Shown: piece by piece, positions 22,196 to 33,484 of the stretch
Layout of the letters: the number at the start of each line of letters is the position of its first letter
How positions within the stretch are numbered: position 1 is the stretch's first letter
Assembly: GCF_019393635.1 (NCBI RefSeq)
Contig: NC_057864.1
Span: 471,678,117 to 471,742,116, forward strand
Reading direction: 5' to 3'
Source: Dromiciops gliroides
Taxonomy: Eukaryota > Chordata > Mammalia > Microbiotheria > Microbiotheriidae
Length of the DNA: 64,000 bases
Position numbers and translations under genes: made by a program
The notes under the pieces: model-generated
What the model was told of the DNA's origin: nothing
Database searches by the model: none
The model's input: only the letters and a program-made list of their open reading frames with translations

Positions 22196-22609
22196 GACTC
22201 CATACCTACTTGCCTTGGAGCATCAGAAGTAGCTTCTTTCCCAGAGGCTCCATCCTGCCTCCCTAGGGGGAAGATCCTCCTACCTATTCCTCGTCTTCAT
22301 AAGTTCAGGGGTCTTTCTTACCCACTTCCTCCTCAGTGTCATTCTTCCACCTCCCAATTTCCTTTCACAGTACAGGATTTCCTCCTGTTGAGTTAGCATC
22401 ATTGAGATACTTTCTCCATTCTTTCAAAGATTAATGATAACCAGAAAAATAGAGAGCTGTTTTGTCTGAAGGTGAAAGAGCTAGACCCTTTTACCTTATT
22501 CTCCTTATAGAGAGTTATTGTTCTCAGTTCTGGCAGAAACAGCTTTATTGCAGGAGAAATGGATGAGTCAGTCAGTGCTGAAAGCAACAGGTCTTTTTAT
22601 TTGGAGGGT

Positions 22610-22672
22610 GACTGGATGGATGGATGGAAGGGAGGAAGGGAGGAAGGAAAGGGGAAGGGAAAGGGAAGGAAA
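22610..22672. repeat. (GGAT)n to (GGAA)n tract
   Basis: GGATGGATGGATGGAAGGGA passing into GGAAGGGAAAGGGAAGG. Confidence 0.9.
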
Positions 22673-22918
22673 CAATTGTTAAGCACCTACCATGTTCCAG
22701 GCACTGTGATAAGCACTTAAGAAATCTCTCATTTGAACCTCACAACAACCCTCTGATGTAGATGCTATTATCTCCATTTTATAGTTGAGAAACTGAGTCA
22801 GTTCAATGACTTACCCAAGGTCACATAGCTAGTGTATGAGGCTGGATTAGAACTTAGATCTTCCTGACTCTGGGCTCAGCATTCTATATCTACTGTACCA
22901 CCTAGCTGCCTACAGAAG
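22673..22918 (-). repeat. antisense MIR, near full length
   Basis: TTAAGCACCTACCATGTTCC, CATTTTATAGTTGAGAAACTG, GTCACATAGCTAGTG and CTGTACCACCTAGCTGCC. Confidence 0.87.
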
Positions 22919-22989
22919 GGATGGTATCTGAGGTCCCTTATAACTCTGAAATTCTGTGAATATGGTGATTTTAGAACAGAGCGCCAATA

Positions 22990-23195
22990 TGTTAGATCAC
23001 CAAAGTGGCATGGCGCAATGTAAAGAGTGGTAAGTCAAATAACCAGGGTTTAAATCCTGTCTATAACACTTACTATTTGTGTGACCCTGAGCAAGTCATT
23101 TAACTTCCTTGGGCTTCAGTTTCCTCATCAATAAAATAAGGATGTGGGACTAAATGACTCCTAAGAGCTCTTCCAGGTCTAAGTCTATGAGACCG
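22990..23195 (+). repeat. MIR-type SINE
   Basis: GTGTGACCCTGAGCAAGTC, GGGCTTCAGTTTCCTCATC and AGCTCTTCCAGGTCTAAGTC. Confidence 0.82.
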
Positions 23196-23279
23196 AGGCT
23201 CCACAATTGCTACAGCTAGGGACGTGGCCATCTGGAATGCCTTAGATAAGAGAAGAAGAAGGAAGAAAATATTGCTTCT

Positions 23280-23468
23280 AACCCAATTCAGTGCCTGACT
23301 CTCTGGACTTTTTCACCTTGACACCTTCTTCCTACCTTTGTTTTCTGCGTTATCTCCCCCTACAAGAACTTGAGCTCCTTGAGGGCATTTTTGCTTGTAT
23401 GTATTTGTATTCCTAGTTCTTGGCATAGTTCCTGGCACACAGTAAGTGATTAATAAATGCTTTATCTA
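23280..23468 (+). repeat. L2 LINE tail
   Basis: CTTGAGCTCCTTGAGGGCAT and GTTCCTGGCACACAGTAAG, ending TTAATAAATGC. Confidence 0.8.
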
Positions 23469-23869
23469 ATCTAATATCACAGGAGAGGAAAAGAGAAGAG
23501 ATAGCAGGAAGATAAGATTTCTTAGAGCAAAAATTAAATTACAAATTAAACCAGCCTTATAGAAAAGGAAGCTATGACCACTGTGTAATTTTAAACCAGA
23601 GGGAAGAATTGGGAGCCCAAATAGGAAAGACTCTTCCTCTTTCTAAGGCTGGAAGATCTGGTGAACTAAATATGGCATATCTTAAGACTGAAAAAGAGAC
23701 AGAGTATAGTAAGGATAGTGATGAGAATGGATGCCATGCTGTAGGAGGAACGTGGAAAGCTTAGCCTGGGAAAGAGAAGACTGGTGTGGTTGGATGTTGG
23801 GGAGTGTAACCTCTGTATTCAAATATTGTTGAGCAGTCACATAGAAAAGGGTTGACACTTTGTGGAGGC

Positions 23870-24390
23870 TAAGAATTGAGAATCAAGGGAATGTCCATCA
23901 ATTGAGGAATGATGGAAGAAGCTGTGCTATATGATTGTGGTGTAATGGTCTTGTGCTATAGGAAATGACAAACAGGATGATCCCAGAAAAACCTGGAAAG
24001 ACTAATGAATATCAGTGTATATGAAGTGAGCAGAGTTGGGAGGGCATTACGCATAGTGACAGCAGTATTGTTCAATGAGCAATTGTGAATGACTTAACTA
24101 CTCTCAGCAATGCAATGATCCAAGACAATCCCAAGGAACTAATGAGGAAGCTTACTATCTACCCCCATAGAAAGAACTGATAAAAAGAACACTTGTGGAT
24201 TGTACATATATAAACTGGTTTTGATCTTGTGGAGGGGAGAGGAAAGGGAGGGAGGGAGGGAGAAAAATTTGGAACTCTAAATCTTATGAAAATGAATGTT
24301 GAAAACTACCCTTACATGTAACTGGAAAAAATAAAATAAAATAAATGTTTGTTGCTAAAAAAAAAAAGAAAAAGAAAAGAAAGAAAAAGA
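23870..24390 (+). repeat. L1 LINE 3' end with A-rich tail
   Basis: CATCAATTGAGGAATG, GAAAAACCTGGAAAGACTAA, AATGATCCAAGACAATCCC, GGGAGGGAGGGAGGGAG, ACATGTAACTGG and AATAAAATAAAATAAATG, then A-rich. Confidence 0.88.
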
Positions 24391-24424
24391 AAGGGGTTGA
24401 CAATCATTCTACTTGGCCTCAAAG

Positions 24425-24702
24425 GTGGTCAATGTTCAATGGATAGGAATTGTTAAGAGGAAAACTTAGACTTGATGTCAGAAAGATCTTCCTATCCATC
24501 AAATTTATCCCAAATAGCAATGGACTGCTTCAGGAGGTGATGAATACTGAATGGTCTTTACCCCCCATTCCTTCTGCCCAAGATATCTTCAAACAAAAGC
24601 AGGATGCCCCTTGGTCAAGATTATTGTGGAAGGGATCTTGAGGTACGGGTTGGATCAGGTAGCTTTGAAAGTCCCTGCTAACTCTGAAGTTCTGTGATCC
24701 TT
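24425..24702 (+). repeat. CR1/L3 LINE 3' end
   Basis: ACTTAGACTTGATGTCAG, ATGGACTGCTTCAGGAGGTG, GGGTTGGATCAGGTAGC and GAAGTTCTGTGATCC follow the L3 3'-end order. Confidence 0.75.
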
Positions 24703-24854
24703 TAATGGTAAAGAATCCACATTGTCCAAATTTTATCCCTCTTTTGCTAAAGCTGAATTTTTCCCTACAATCCCCTGTGTGCTGGACCACCACAGACCAG
24801 GTGAGAGATTTTTTTTTCTCTTTCTTACTCTCTTTAGGGTGTGATCAAAAAAAA

Positions 24855-24975
24855 AAAAAAGCAAAGGATTTGCACTTAGACACCATGGGTTCCAGCCCCA
24901 ATTTCATCTCTAACAAGCTATATAAACTTGAACCAGCCAGTAGTAGATCTTTCTAGATCTCAGTTCCTCATGTTC
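24855..24975 (+). repeat. MIR-type SINE fragment
   Basis: GCAAAGGATTTGCACTTAG, CCATGGGTTCCAGCCCC and GATCTCAGTTCCTCATG. Confidence 0.6.
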
Positions 24976-25305
24976 AAAGCTACCATTGATTTCACTACTT
25001 GTCCAATCTAATGGTCTTTTCTTGATTTTCCTCCCTCTTGATTATTTGACACTGTTGTTCACCTCCTCCTGAAAGTCAAATAACCAGTCTTTCTCTCTGG
25101 GTTTCCATGATATTGTATTCTCTTGCTTCTCATTATCTCTGGCCACTCCTTCTTTTGATGGATCTTCACCCATATCATGCCCACCAATGGTGGATGTCCT
25201 CAAAGGATTCTCCTCTTTTGTCTCTTTCCATCACAGAGCTCATAAGGTTATTGGTTTGGCTGGAGTGAAGAAACCAAGTCAGAGAATTATCTAAAGTGAG
25301 TTAAT

Positions 25306-25447
25306 TGAGGCAACTAGGTGGTGCAGTGATTAAAGCTCCAGCCCTGGATTCAGGAGGACCTGAGTTCAAATCTGGCCTCAGACACTAGACACTTACTAGC
25401 TGTGTGACCCTGGGCAAGTCACTTAACCCTCATTGCCCCCCCCCAAA
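25306..25447 (+). mobile_element. marsupial CORE-SINE
   Basis: GGCAACTAGGTGGTGCAGTG to the poly-C/A tail. The perfect 13-bp target duplication AAAGTGAGTTAAT lies at 25293-25305 and 25448-25460. Confidence 0.93.
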
Positions 25448-25524
25448 AAAGTGAGTTAATCATAGGGATCATTGAACACTATGCTTCCCAAGGATCTACA
25501 CTGGCTGCTTCTTCTGCATGCAGA

Positions 25525-25770
25525 TGTAATGGTTAGAGAGCCAGATATGCAGTGGAGAAGAACTGAGTTCAGATCCCACCTCGGATACTTGCTAGCCATG
25601 TGACTTAGGCAGATCAGCTAACCTCTCCCAGCCTCAGTTCCTCACCTGTGAAAAGGTGATATTAAAAATAGGACCTATATCACTGCATTGTTGTGAAGCT
25701 CAAATGAGATAATATGTGTAAAGTGCTTCACAAACCTTGAAGTACTACATAAATGATCATGATTATGGCT
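25525..25770 (+). repeat. MIR-type SINE
   Basis: GAGTTCAGATCCCACCTCGG, CAGCCTCAGTTCCTCACCTG and TGTGAAGCTCAAATGAGATA. Confidence 0.82.
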
Positions 25771-25779
25771 ATTAAGGAA

Positions 25780-26260
25780 TGCCTTGAAGGCAGGCAGGGG
25801 GGAAAAAGCAAATGATTATCCTCAGCCTGGGAAAGAAAACCAACAAGGAAAAGAACTCTGCTTTACATCCCACCCCACTGAGTAGCAATGACCTACCATG
25901 TAACAAAGGCAGACAGCTGGACCCACAGCCCGTATGTCCCTGGACTTGTGACATAGCCATCCCACCTCCCAAGTCACAGCCACAATTCCTAAACACTCTG
26001 ATCAGTGATAAGGCTCTGGTAATTAGGAATGACAAGAAGCCTTCCCAAATTGAAGGCTTGCCGTCAGTGGGGAACAGGACAGCTTGGCAGTGGTTAATGG
26101 ACAGGATGGAAATTGGGGCTCATAATGAAACGCTGCTTGCCCAAACAGAGCCATGGTAATAAGTGAAAACATCACAGCTACAAAGGGCATTTCAATTAAA
26201 GCTGAGTCAGTTAGGTTGAGATTGTCTAATTCTTTCCTGGATAGATAAAGCAAGAGGAGG
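25780..26260. other. non-repetitive island, conserved-element candidate
   Basis: CTGGTAATTAGGAATGAC, GGTTAATGGACAGG, CTCATAATGAAACG and TTTCAATTAAAGCTGAGTC. No repeat. The 115-codon ORF on the plus strand has no family features. Confidence 0.35.
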
Positions 26261-26324
26261 AAATGAGTGCCTTGACCAGCATTATAGAGGGAAGGGAGGG
26301 GTGGAGAGATGCTGGCATCCTAGA

Positions 26325-26450
26325 GCTATATAAAAAGTCCCATATTTGGAGTCAGAGAGCCTCAGTTTACATCCTGGTTCCCACACTTACAATCTGTGTG
26401 AATCTGGGCAAATAATTTCCCCTCTTTAGGTTTCATTTTCCTTATCACCA
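26325..26450 (+). repeat. MIR-type SINE
   Basis: TTGGAGTCAGAGAGCCTC, CTGTGTGAATCTGGGC and TTTAGGTTTCATTTTCC. Confidence 0.7.
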
Positions 26451-26499
26451 CAGTATTTTTCTAGACCATTTACCCACCACCACTACCAAACTCATATTT

Positions 26500-27255
26500 G
26501 CAGGTCCCCCTACAGGACAACTATCCCATGTTCAAGGTTCTCTACCGGTCTTCATTCTTAAAGCTATAGCATGTGAACCCCCACCGGTGTTTGCCTTGTC
26601 TCTAATCAGCCAGAGGACACAATTAGCTTAAAGCAAAGCTATTTACCACAATTATATAATAAGAACAGTAGCAATAAAATATCCCCAAAAGCCTTTTACA
26701 CACTCACACAAGTACAAATAGCTTCAGTGGGAAGAGTGGATACAAATAGAGTTCACAAATAGAAAAACAAGCACAGAGCTTGTGGCCATATCTCTATTGC
26801 TATGGGACCACAGGGCCACTGATCTCCATTCCCACCCTGCTACCACTGACTTTGATCTCTTAGTCTCTGCTAAGCATTGCTCTACTGATCGCTGCTGAAT
26901 TTTGCTCTGCTGAAGTCACCACCATGGCAGCTAGCTTCTGACGGTATGGCCTAGGGTACTACTACACACTTTTGGAGAGAAGTCTAGGACCACTAGGAGC
27001 TGCAACCCTGGGACTTTAGGGTCTCTCAGCTCCAGGCACTAGACTCTCAACTTCATTCACTAACTTGGAGTTGGACCCACTGTCAGGATCAGAGCTCCAT
27101 ATAACCATGTGCTTCTGATGACATTCTCAACTGTGGGGCAGGGAAAAGAAAAAGAAATCTCCCCTCTCTTCTCTTCTCTCCCCATCCCCTTCACTACCAC
27201 TTTGAGACACTGTCCAAAGAATTCAGGGGGAAAGTACAGAGTTCTCTCTCAAGAT
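26500..27255. repeat. unclassified repeat, LTR fossil possible
   Basis: GTGAACCCCCACCGGTGTTT, CAGCCAGAGGACACAATTAG, then a block about serum-like C/T sequence. Its start is paralleled at 12970-13090 and more weakly at 28275. Confidence 0.35.
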
Positions 27256-27289
27256 CTGTGTTCTTCTATGGTTGGCTCTTCTTAACTTC

Positions 27290-28110
27290 CTTATTACCAC
27301 AGAGGGTACTGTCATCCTTCTAATCTCCTAAATTTGTAATCTAGGGATCAATCTTGATCTCACTCTCTTACCCATCCCCACCCCAATACCCAATCTGTTG
27401 CCAAATCCTGTCTGTCCTAGATTCATAATATCTCTTATATCCTTCTCTCTTCTGACATTGCCACCACTCCAGTGCAGGTCTTCACCATCTGATGCCCAGA
27501 CTATTAAGATGCCATTCTGGTTAATCTGCCTACATCAAGTCTCTCCCCTCTCTACTCACTCCATCCTCCACTCAGCTACCAAAGAGATCTTTCTAAAATA
27601 CAGATCTAACCATGTCACTGCCCTCCTTAATAAACTCCAGTGGCTCCCTATTACCTCCAGAATCAAATTTTAAATTGTCTGGCCTTTGACAACCCAGACC
27701 AATTCTATCTTTCCAGTCTTCAACCTTTCTCCCCTTCACCTACTCTATGGTCCAGCAACACTAGCCTCCTCCTGATTCCCAGTTACTCCACCTCCTGACT
27801 TTTCTCTGGCTATACCTCATCCTTCCTCACCCCTGCCTCCTGGCTTCCTTCAAGACTCAGCTCAAACCCCACCTTCTTTCTGCAAAAAGCCCCTTTTTCT
27901 CCCCTGCACCCTCCCCCCAAACTGTCAGTGTCTCCCTTTGGGTATTAGCTCTCATTTACATTGCATATGTCTTGTGTGCCTATAGTTGTTCGCATGTTAC
28001 CTCTGCCATTGGACTGAGATCCTCAAGAGCAGGGATTGTGTTTTTGCCTTCCTTTGTATGTGCTTAGTGCAATGTCTGCATAATAGCACGAGTTTACTGA
28101 TGACGATGAT
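27290..28110 (+). repeat. L2 LINE 3' end
   Basis: AGATCTTTCTAAAATACAG, CCAGTGGCTCCCTATTACC, CTGGCTATACCTCATCC, GCAGGGATTGTGTTTTTGCC and the tail around 28070. Translation NHVTALLNKLQWLPITSRIK is the eroded LINE C-terminus. Confidence 0.87.
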
Positions 28111-28274
28111 GCTCTTACCCACTATTCTGCCTCCCATAAATACAGTGCAGCAGCACAGTCTCTGGGGCTCTTTCCCAATTCACACTCAGACTAGCTGTTC
28201 ACACCCCAAACAGCGGCTACTGCTACCCACACTCACAGCTGCAGGAATAACCTGGAGAGGTTTCAAGGTTTAGC

Positions 28275-28910
28275 TTAGAGCCCCTACCAGTGTGCTTTCT
28301 TCAGTGATTATCATTTGATATCCTTTAGCCAAACAATCTAAATTAGCTTTTAGAAATACTTTTATGTTTTAGGTGGTATAGTAAGATCACCGCCCCCCAA
28401 AATCAGGGACTCACTCTCCCACAAATACACACAAAGGCTATGGAAAAGTGATCTCAAGTTTAAAGAATACATGAGGTAAAGGAGTAACTTACAACTGCTG
28501 GTTTCTGGATGCCCTTTTCTTCCCTCATGAAGTTCCCCTTAGGTATAAGTTCAGCTTTTTGCAAACTCCCTGTAGAACCCTGGTGATGCTTTTCCTCAGG
28601 GTGGTTAGTTTGTCTTCAGCTCTCAGTGCAGATCCTTCTTTACTTTATTCTGGGGCTAAGAGGCTCTCAAAAGTCCTTGGACCCTTAGAAGTTCACAAGT
28701 TCATACTTGGTCAAGAGTGAAGAATAGCGACAGAGACTCTTCAAGTCGCCTTTCTCCTGACCCCCAAGCAATTCTCTCACAAAGGCTTGACTGGCACTAA
28801 TCTCTCCTCTAGGCTCCCAGACCCTGGAATGTTGGGTCTGACCTGACTTTTTCTTTTACCCAAAACCTTTAGGGCTTGACTGAGTCTCTTTGACTAGTCC
28901 CAATATATTT
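28275..28910. repeat. unclassified repeat, LTR fossil possible
   Basis: AGAGCCCCTACCAGTGTG and TAAATTAGCTTTTAG resemble the start of the 26500 block. The remainder is unassigned. No gene. Confidence 0.3.
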
Positions 28911-29255
28911 CTTATCTATCGTCATTTTACTTCATCTAATAGCCCAACTCAACTAACTAGGTTATTTCTGTTTGGTTGAATGCCTATGGTTGAGTAATGG
29001 ATGCAATAAGTGTTCTCATCTGATAAAGGTATCAGGGAAAGGTATAGTATCTTGTTAGTTACTTCAATTGGAACAGGTGTGGTTGATTAATTAAAACACC
29101 TTGACTACCTTTATAATAATATTACTCCTAGAAATTTTAGACAAAGCACAAAAGTAGCATTTGTCTCTTTGACAATCTCTTCAGAAGATTATCATGAGTT
29201 TTTTTCCTTCCCTCTTCTCCTAATCAATCTTGGGGTTGGGGAGTGGGGGGTTCCC
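28911..29255. other. no gene or named repeat recognised
   Basis: AT-rich unique sequence; no coding signal. Confidence 0.45.
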
Positions 29256-29261
29256 TTAACT

Positions 29262-29450
29262 TATAAAATCATAGAATTCGAGTTGGAAGAGACCCTAAAG
29301 GTCATCTGGTTCAACCTCCTCATTTTGCACCTGAGCCCCCGGTGAGTTAAGTGACTTTTTCATGCTCACACAGCTAGTCAATGTCTGGGTCAGGATTCAA
29401 ATCTTGGCCTTCCTGACTCCAAAGGCACTCTGTCCACTCCACCACAATGA
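29262..29450 (-). repeat. antisense MIR-type SINE
   Basis: AAATCATAGAATTCGAGTTGG, GACCCTAAAGGTCATCTGG and CACACAGCTAGTCAATGTC, quoted in part. Confidence 0.85.
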
Positions 29451-29454
29451 AATC

Positions 29455-29885
29455 CCTTAAAAGAAGAAAGACAGGATATTTGTAAAGCTCTCCTAAGATA
29501 AGCCTATACTCTAATACAGTCAAGTGAATGCTTTTTACAAGAGTAATCCTATTATCTGGATGTATTTAATATCCTGGGGTTCTAGAGAAATGTTAACAAA
29601 GATGCTGCCTTTCACCCACACCTGATTAGAGCTGCCTCGGAAATTGAATTGCCCTGTAGTTCCCATGCAATTGCCTGACGTAGGCTAATTCGGTCATCCT
29701 GGGGTCCAGAGAATGGAAACGGCACTTTAAGGGTCTTTTGCTAGATGTCCTAGAAAGGATGCCCAGGTCAATTTGAAAGCCAAGGCCCCTCAGGCTTTAT
29801 GCAATGGAGCCCACCTGTCACCCAATTCCCTTCATCTTACTGCCATCTGTTGATAGATTCTGGTACTACAACACTCCAAGTAGGC
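29455..29885. other. non-repetitive island, conserved-element candidate
   Basis: TACAAGAGTAATCC, GAAATTGAATTGCCCTG, CATGCAATTGCCTGACG and GCTAATTCGGTCATCC. No repeat match. Confidence 0.35.
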
Positions 29886-29964
29886 AGAGGCTAAACAGCT
29901 GAACTGGCCATTCCTTTTCACCAATCAAACAATGCACTGACATCTCCCACCCCACCCCAATTCT

Positions 29965-30060
29965 ATCCATCAGCCAGCATTTATTAAGCACCTCTCATGA
30001 TCCAGGCACCAAGGATTGAAAATCTTCAAGGAGCTTATATTTTGATTGGCTGAGACTTCA
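29965..30060 (-). repeat. antisense L2/MIR3 tail
   Basis: CAGCATTTATTAAGCACCTC and TTCAAGGAGCTTATATTTTG. Confidence 0.75.
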
Positions 30061-30104
30061 ATGTGTTTCTATAAAGATTTCTTTTTAAAATCTTTTTTGA
30101 ACCG

Positions 30105-31215
30105 GGCTTGTGATTCCTTTAGAATACAAGTCCCTCGAGAACAGGGATTGTCTCACCGTTTGTCTTCCTAACAGCTTCCACTCTGATTTTGAACCTCATC
30201 GTTACCCTGAAACCTCTCCAAAGTCACCAGAGATTTTTCCCTGTTACAAAATCCCAATTTTTATTCTCGTGGCCTCTCAGCAGCTTTTGACACTGTTTAT
30301 CACTCTCTCCTCCTCAATACTCTCTTTTCTCGAGATTTTCAGGACATCCCCTCTCTCCTTCCCCTTCTCCCTTCCATATTACTGTAGAGGGCAATGTCAT
30401 CTTCCCAGTCCCTCAGGCTCACAACTGAGGGGTTATCCATGACGCCTCACTATCTCTTCCCCCCCTTATCCAAGCTGTCACCAGGGCCTATCGATTTCAT
30501 CTTTATAATACCTCCCGAATACGCCCCTCTCTCTCCCCTTATGCTGTCCACACCCTGGTTCATAAGCTCATCACTTCACACCTGGACTAGTGCATTAGTC
30601 GGCTGGGGGGTCAGCCTGTCTCAAGTCTCTATCCTATATTCAGCTGCCAAAATGATTTTTCTAAAGTGTAGGTCTGACCTTACTCAATAAACTCCAGGGG
30701 CTCCCTATTGCCCCTAGGATCAAATAAAAAAATGCTCAGCTTGACATCCAAACCCTTCACAACCCAGTCCCCTCCTGTCTGTTCAATCCGATGACACCTC
30801 ACTCCCCCAACATGTTTTCTCTGATCCAGTGACACTTGTCTCCTGGCTGTTCCACAAACAAGACACTCTACCTCTCAGCTCTGGGCATTTTCTCTGGCTA
30901 TCCCCTATGCCTGGAGTATTCTCCCCAACCCCACTCTGACTACTGACTTCCCTGGCTTCCTTTAAGTCCCAATCAAAAATCCCTCCTTCTGCAGGAAGCC
31001 TTCCCAAACCCCTCTTGATTCCAGTGTTTCCCCTCTGTTAATTACTTCCTACTTATCCTGTATATAGCTTATTTGTAAGGATTTGTTCACATGTTTTCCC
31101 CATTAGATTGTAAGCTCCTTGAGAGCAGAGACTGTCTTTTGCCTTGTTTTGTATGTCCAGCATTTAGCACAGTGGCTGACAAAGGAGGTATCTAATAAAT
31201 ATAGATCAATTGATT
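30105..31215 (+). repeat. L2 LINE 3' end, the longest copy here
   Basis: CCTCTCAGCAGCTTTTGACA, TCTAAAGTGTAGGTCTGACC, CCAGGGGCTCCCTATTGCC, AACCCTTCACAACCCAGTCC and GAGAGCAGAGACTGTCTTTTG, then the tail at about 31160-31205. Confidence 0.88.
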
Positions 31216-31485
31216 TGTATTCCCATTATCTACCATCTCCAGAGAAAGAACTGATGGTATCTGGATACAGATTGAAGCATAATTTTTTTTAGTTCCTTAT
31301 TCTAAAGGGTTGGGTTTTTTTTTTGTTCTCTTTCACAATCTGACTTATGTGGAAATGTTTTGCATGACTGCACATGTATAACTTATATTGAATTGCTTGA
31401 GTTCTTAGGGGGGTGGGGAGGGAGGAAGAGAATTTGTAATACAAAGTTTTAAAACTCGATGTTAAAATTTGTATTCCCGTTATCG
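31216..31485 (+). repeat. 5'-truncated L1 3' end inserted in L2 sequence
   Basis: CCAGAGAAAGAACTGATGG, GCATGACTGCACATGTATAA and GGTGGGGAGGGAGGAAGAG. Flanking TTGTATTCCC(A/G)TTATC on both sides is a probable target duplication. Confidence 0.78.
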
Positions 31486-31705
31486 AATAAAGTGTCTGGC
31501 ACATATTAGGTACTTAATAAGTGCTTGTCAATTGATTTCATTGATTAGGGAATGCTTGCAGTGAGGAGATTCCTTCTACCAATGCAGATCAGGATGCTTT
31601 CTGCCCCTTAGAGAGTTGACTGGGGTCTCAGTTTCCTCATTTGTAAAATAAGAACGTTGGACTAGATGATCTCTGAGGTCCTTCCCTGGTCTATGATCCT
31701 GTGAC
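31486..31705 (+). repeat. L2 tail followed by MIR pieces
   Basis: GTGTCTGGCACATATTAGG (L2 tail), then CTCAGTTTCCTCATTTG and GACTAGATGATCTCTGAGG (MIR end). Confidence 0.7.
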
Positions 31706-32055
31706 ATTCAATGAGGGAGATTCCTTTCACTCCCAAGGTCAGTTTGGGGATGATCTAACTGTTGGGAGGTGTCTTCTTGCATTTTGCCTCATTTTGCCTC
31801 TCTGCAGTTTCCACTCATGCTCCTAGTTCTGACCTCTGGGGCCAAACAAAAGCGTTTCATCTCTCATCCATTCAAGAGATTTTCAATTTCTTGAAGACAA
31901 TTGTCATTCCCTTCCCCTCCAACTTTTGTTCTTTGGGCTAAATTTCCCTGTGTTCCTCCAACTGATATATCGCACAACATGATTAGAAAGGCTTTAACCA
32001 CCCTGGTTGTGTTTCTCAGGATCCTCTCTTATTTATCAAGGTCTTTCCTAAACTA

Positions 32056-32349
32056 CAGTTATCCCTTCCACATGATGGGGGTTAGGAGTATGGTTCCCCG
32101 GAGAGCTAGAAAATCAACACAAAATTTTTTGCCCTTCTCTTTGTACCTGAGAATTCTGAATTTTTCCTTTTCTTTCAAGGGGTGTTTATAGTATCTTATT
32201 GTAAAATTTGGGTTATTTGGCCATAGTTTCTGTGTTGTCCACTGCCCTTCACACATCATCATCAGCATTTGCAAAACTCCCCGCCCCAAGTTCCCATTTA
32301 ATTTCTTATGCCAACCTATGATTAAGTCACAGTGTGGAAGGGATAACTG
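32056..32349. mobile_element. pogo/Tigger-like MITE (Tc1-mariner superfamily)
   Basis: 294 bp with near-perfect inverted ends: CAGTTATCCCTTCCACA at the left and TGTGGAAGGGATAACTG at the right. Both are flanked by TA (32054-32055, 32350-32351). The interior GGGGGTTAGGAGTATGGTTC and GAAAATCAACACAAAAT is typical of Tigger-derived elements. No transposase ORF, so it is non-autonomous. Confidence 0.85.
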
Positions 32350-32394
32350 TATGTGGATATACTTGAATTTTTTGTGCCTAGGGAACAACACCCC

Positions 32395-32740
32395 CAGTTT
32401 CTGTGGTATAGTGGAAAGATTTCAGGGTTTAGATTTGGAAGACCTGGGTTCAAATCTTGACTCTGCCACTTACTACCTATGTGACCTTGGAAAAGTTCCT
32501 TAACCCCTCTGGGCCTCAGTTTCCTCATGTAGAAAATGAAATGGAGGTGGGGGGTGCAATGGAAAAGGCACTCAACTGAAAATTCTATGCCCCAGGTTCA
32601 AATCCTGTCATTTCCTACTTGGGCAAATCATTTCTCCTCTTTGGCTTCATTTTCCTGATCTGTAGAAAATGAAGAGGTTGGACTATGTAGCCTCTAAAGT
32701 TCTTTCCAAGTCTTAAATCTAAGATTTGGTTTCCCCAGGT
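32395..32740 (+). repeat. two MIR-type SINEs in tandem
   Basis: Copy 1: GGTATAGTGGAAAGATTTC to CCTCAGTTTCCTCATG. Copy 2 from about 32550: GCAATGGAAAAGGCACTC to GGTTGGACTATGTAGCC. Confidence 0.82.
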
Positions 32741-33360
32741 CTGAGTTTACACAGGTATAGATTCTGATCTGTGTTCTTGGCTTGCCATCTAGTGGTGAAT
32801 CTCCAGAATTACATGGATCCATTACACCCCATACACTCCATGCATCTACATATACAGGCATATATATGAATAAAATTACATATAATCACCTGCTATTACA
32901 GGAATTTGAAGGATGATGCTAACAATAAATCCTCCTCCTCCCTTGGTTTTTATATGACACTTTTAATTTTTCAAAGTGATTCTGCATCTATTTTCCCTAC
33001 CATAGTTCTGTGAGGTGATTAAAGGTAATAGAATCTTCCTTTGGCAGAAGATGAAATTGAGGTCCATAGAAAAGTGAAATGACATACCCAAAGTGGCACA
33101 GTTCTCTGGTAGAAGAGACAGGACTAGAAACTAAACCTCCTGCCTCCAACCTTTATTCCCTGTGCACTAGAACGCTGCCATTCAAATCAGGAAAAAGAGA
33201 AATACCCTCGCTTCATATATAGCATATTTAAAAGTATAGTATTGACCAGAAGCATGGCCAATCTTCAACCAACCAACGGCAGTTGCCCCTTTCAATTCAA
33301 TAAAGGAATTGCAAAAGGAAAAAAAGTATGGTATAACCCCTGAGCCTGATTGTCTGATTA

Positions 33361-33361
<1 letters not shown>

Positions 33362-33404
<43 letters not shown>
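33362..33404. repeat. (TA)n microsatellite
   Basis: About 20 uninterrupted TA units. Confidence 0.97.
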
Positions 33405-33406
<2 letters not shown>

Positions 33407-33484
33407 TCTGCAAAGGGGATCTACTGTATCCATTTTTAATGACAAGTGAAAATTGAATTCCTTTTTTAAACTTTGTGAAATCTT

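Noticed and set aside
27398-27673. ORFs in L2 regions (also 3772-4035, 30110-30690, 38053-38409)
   Set aside because: These are eroded LINE 3' ends, not host genes.
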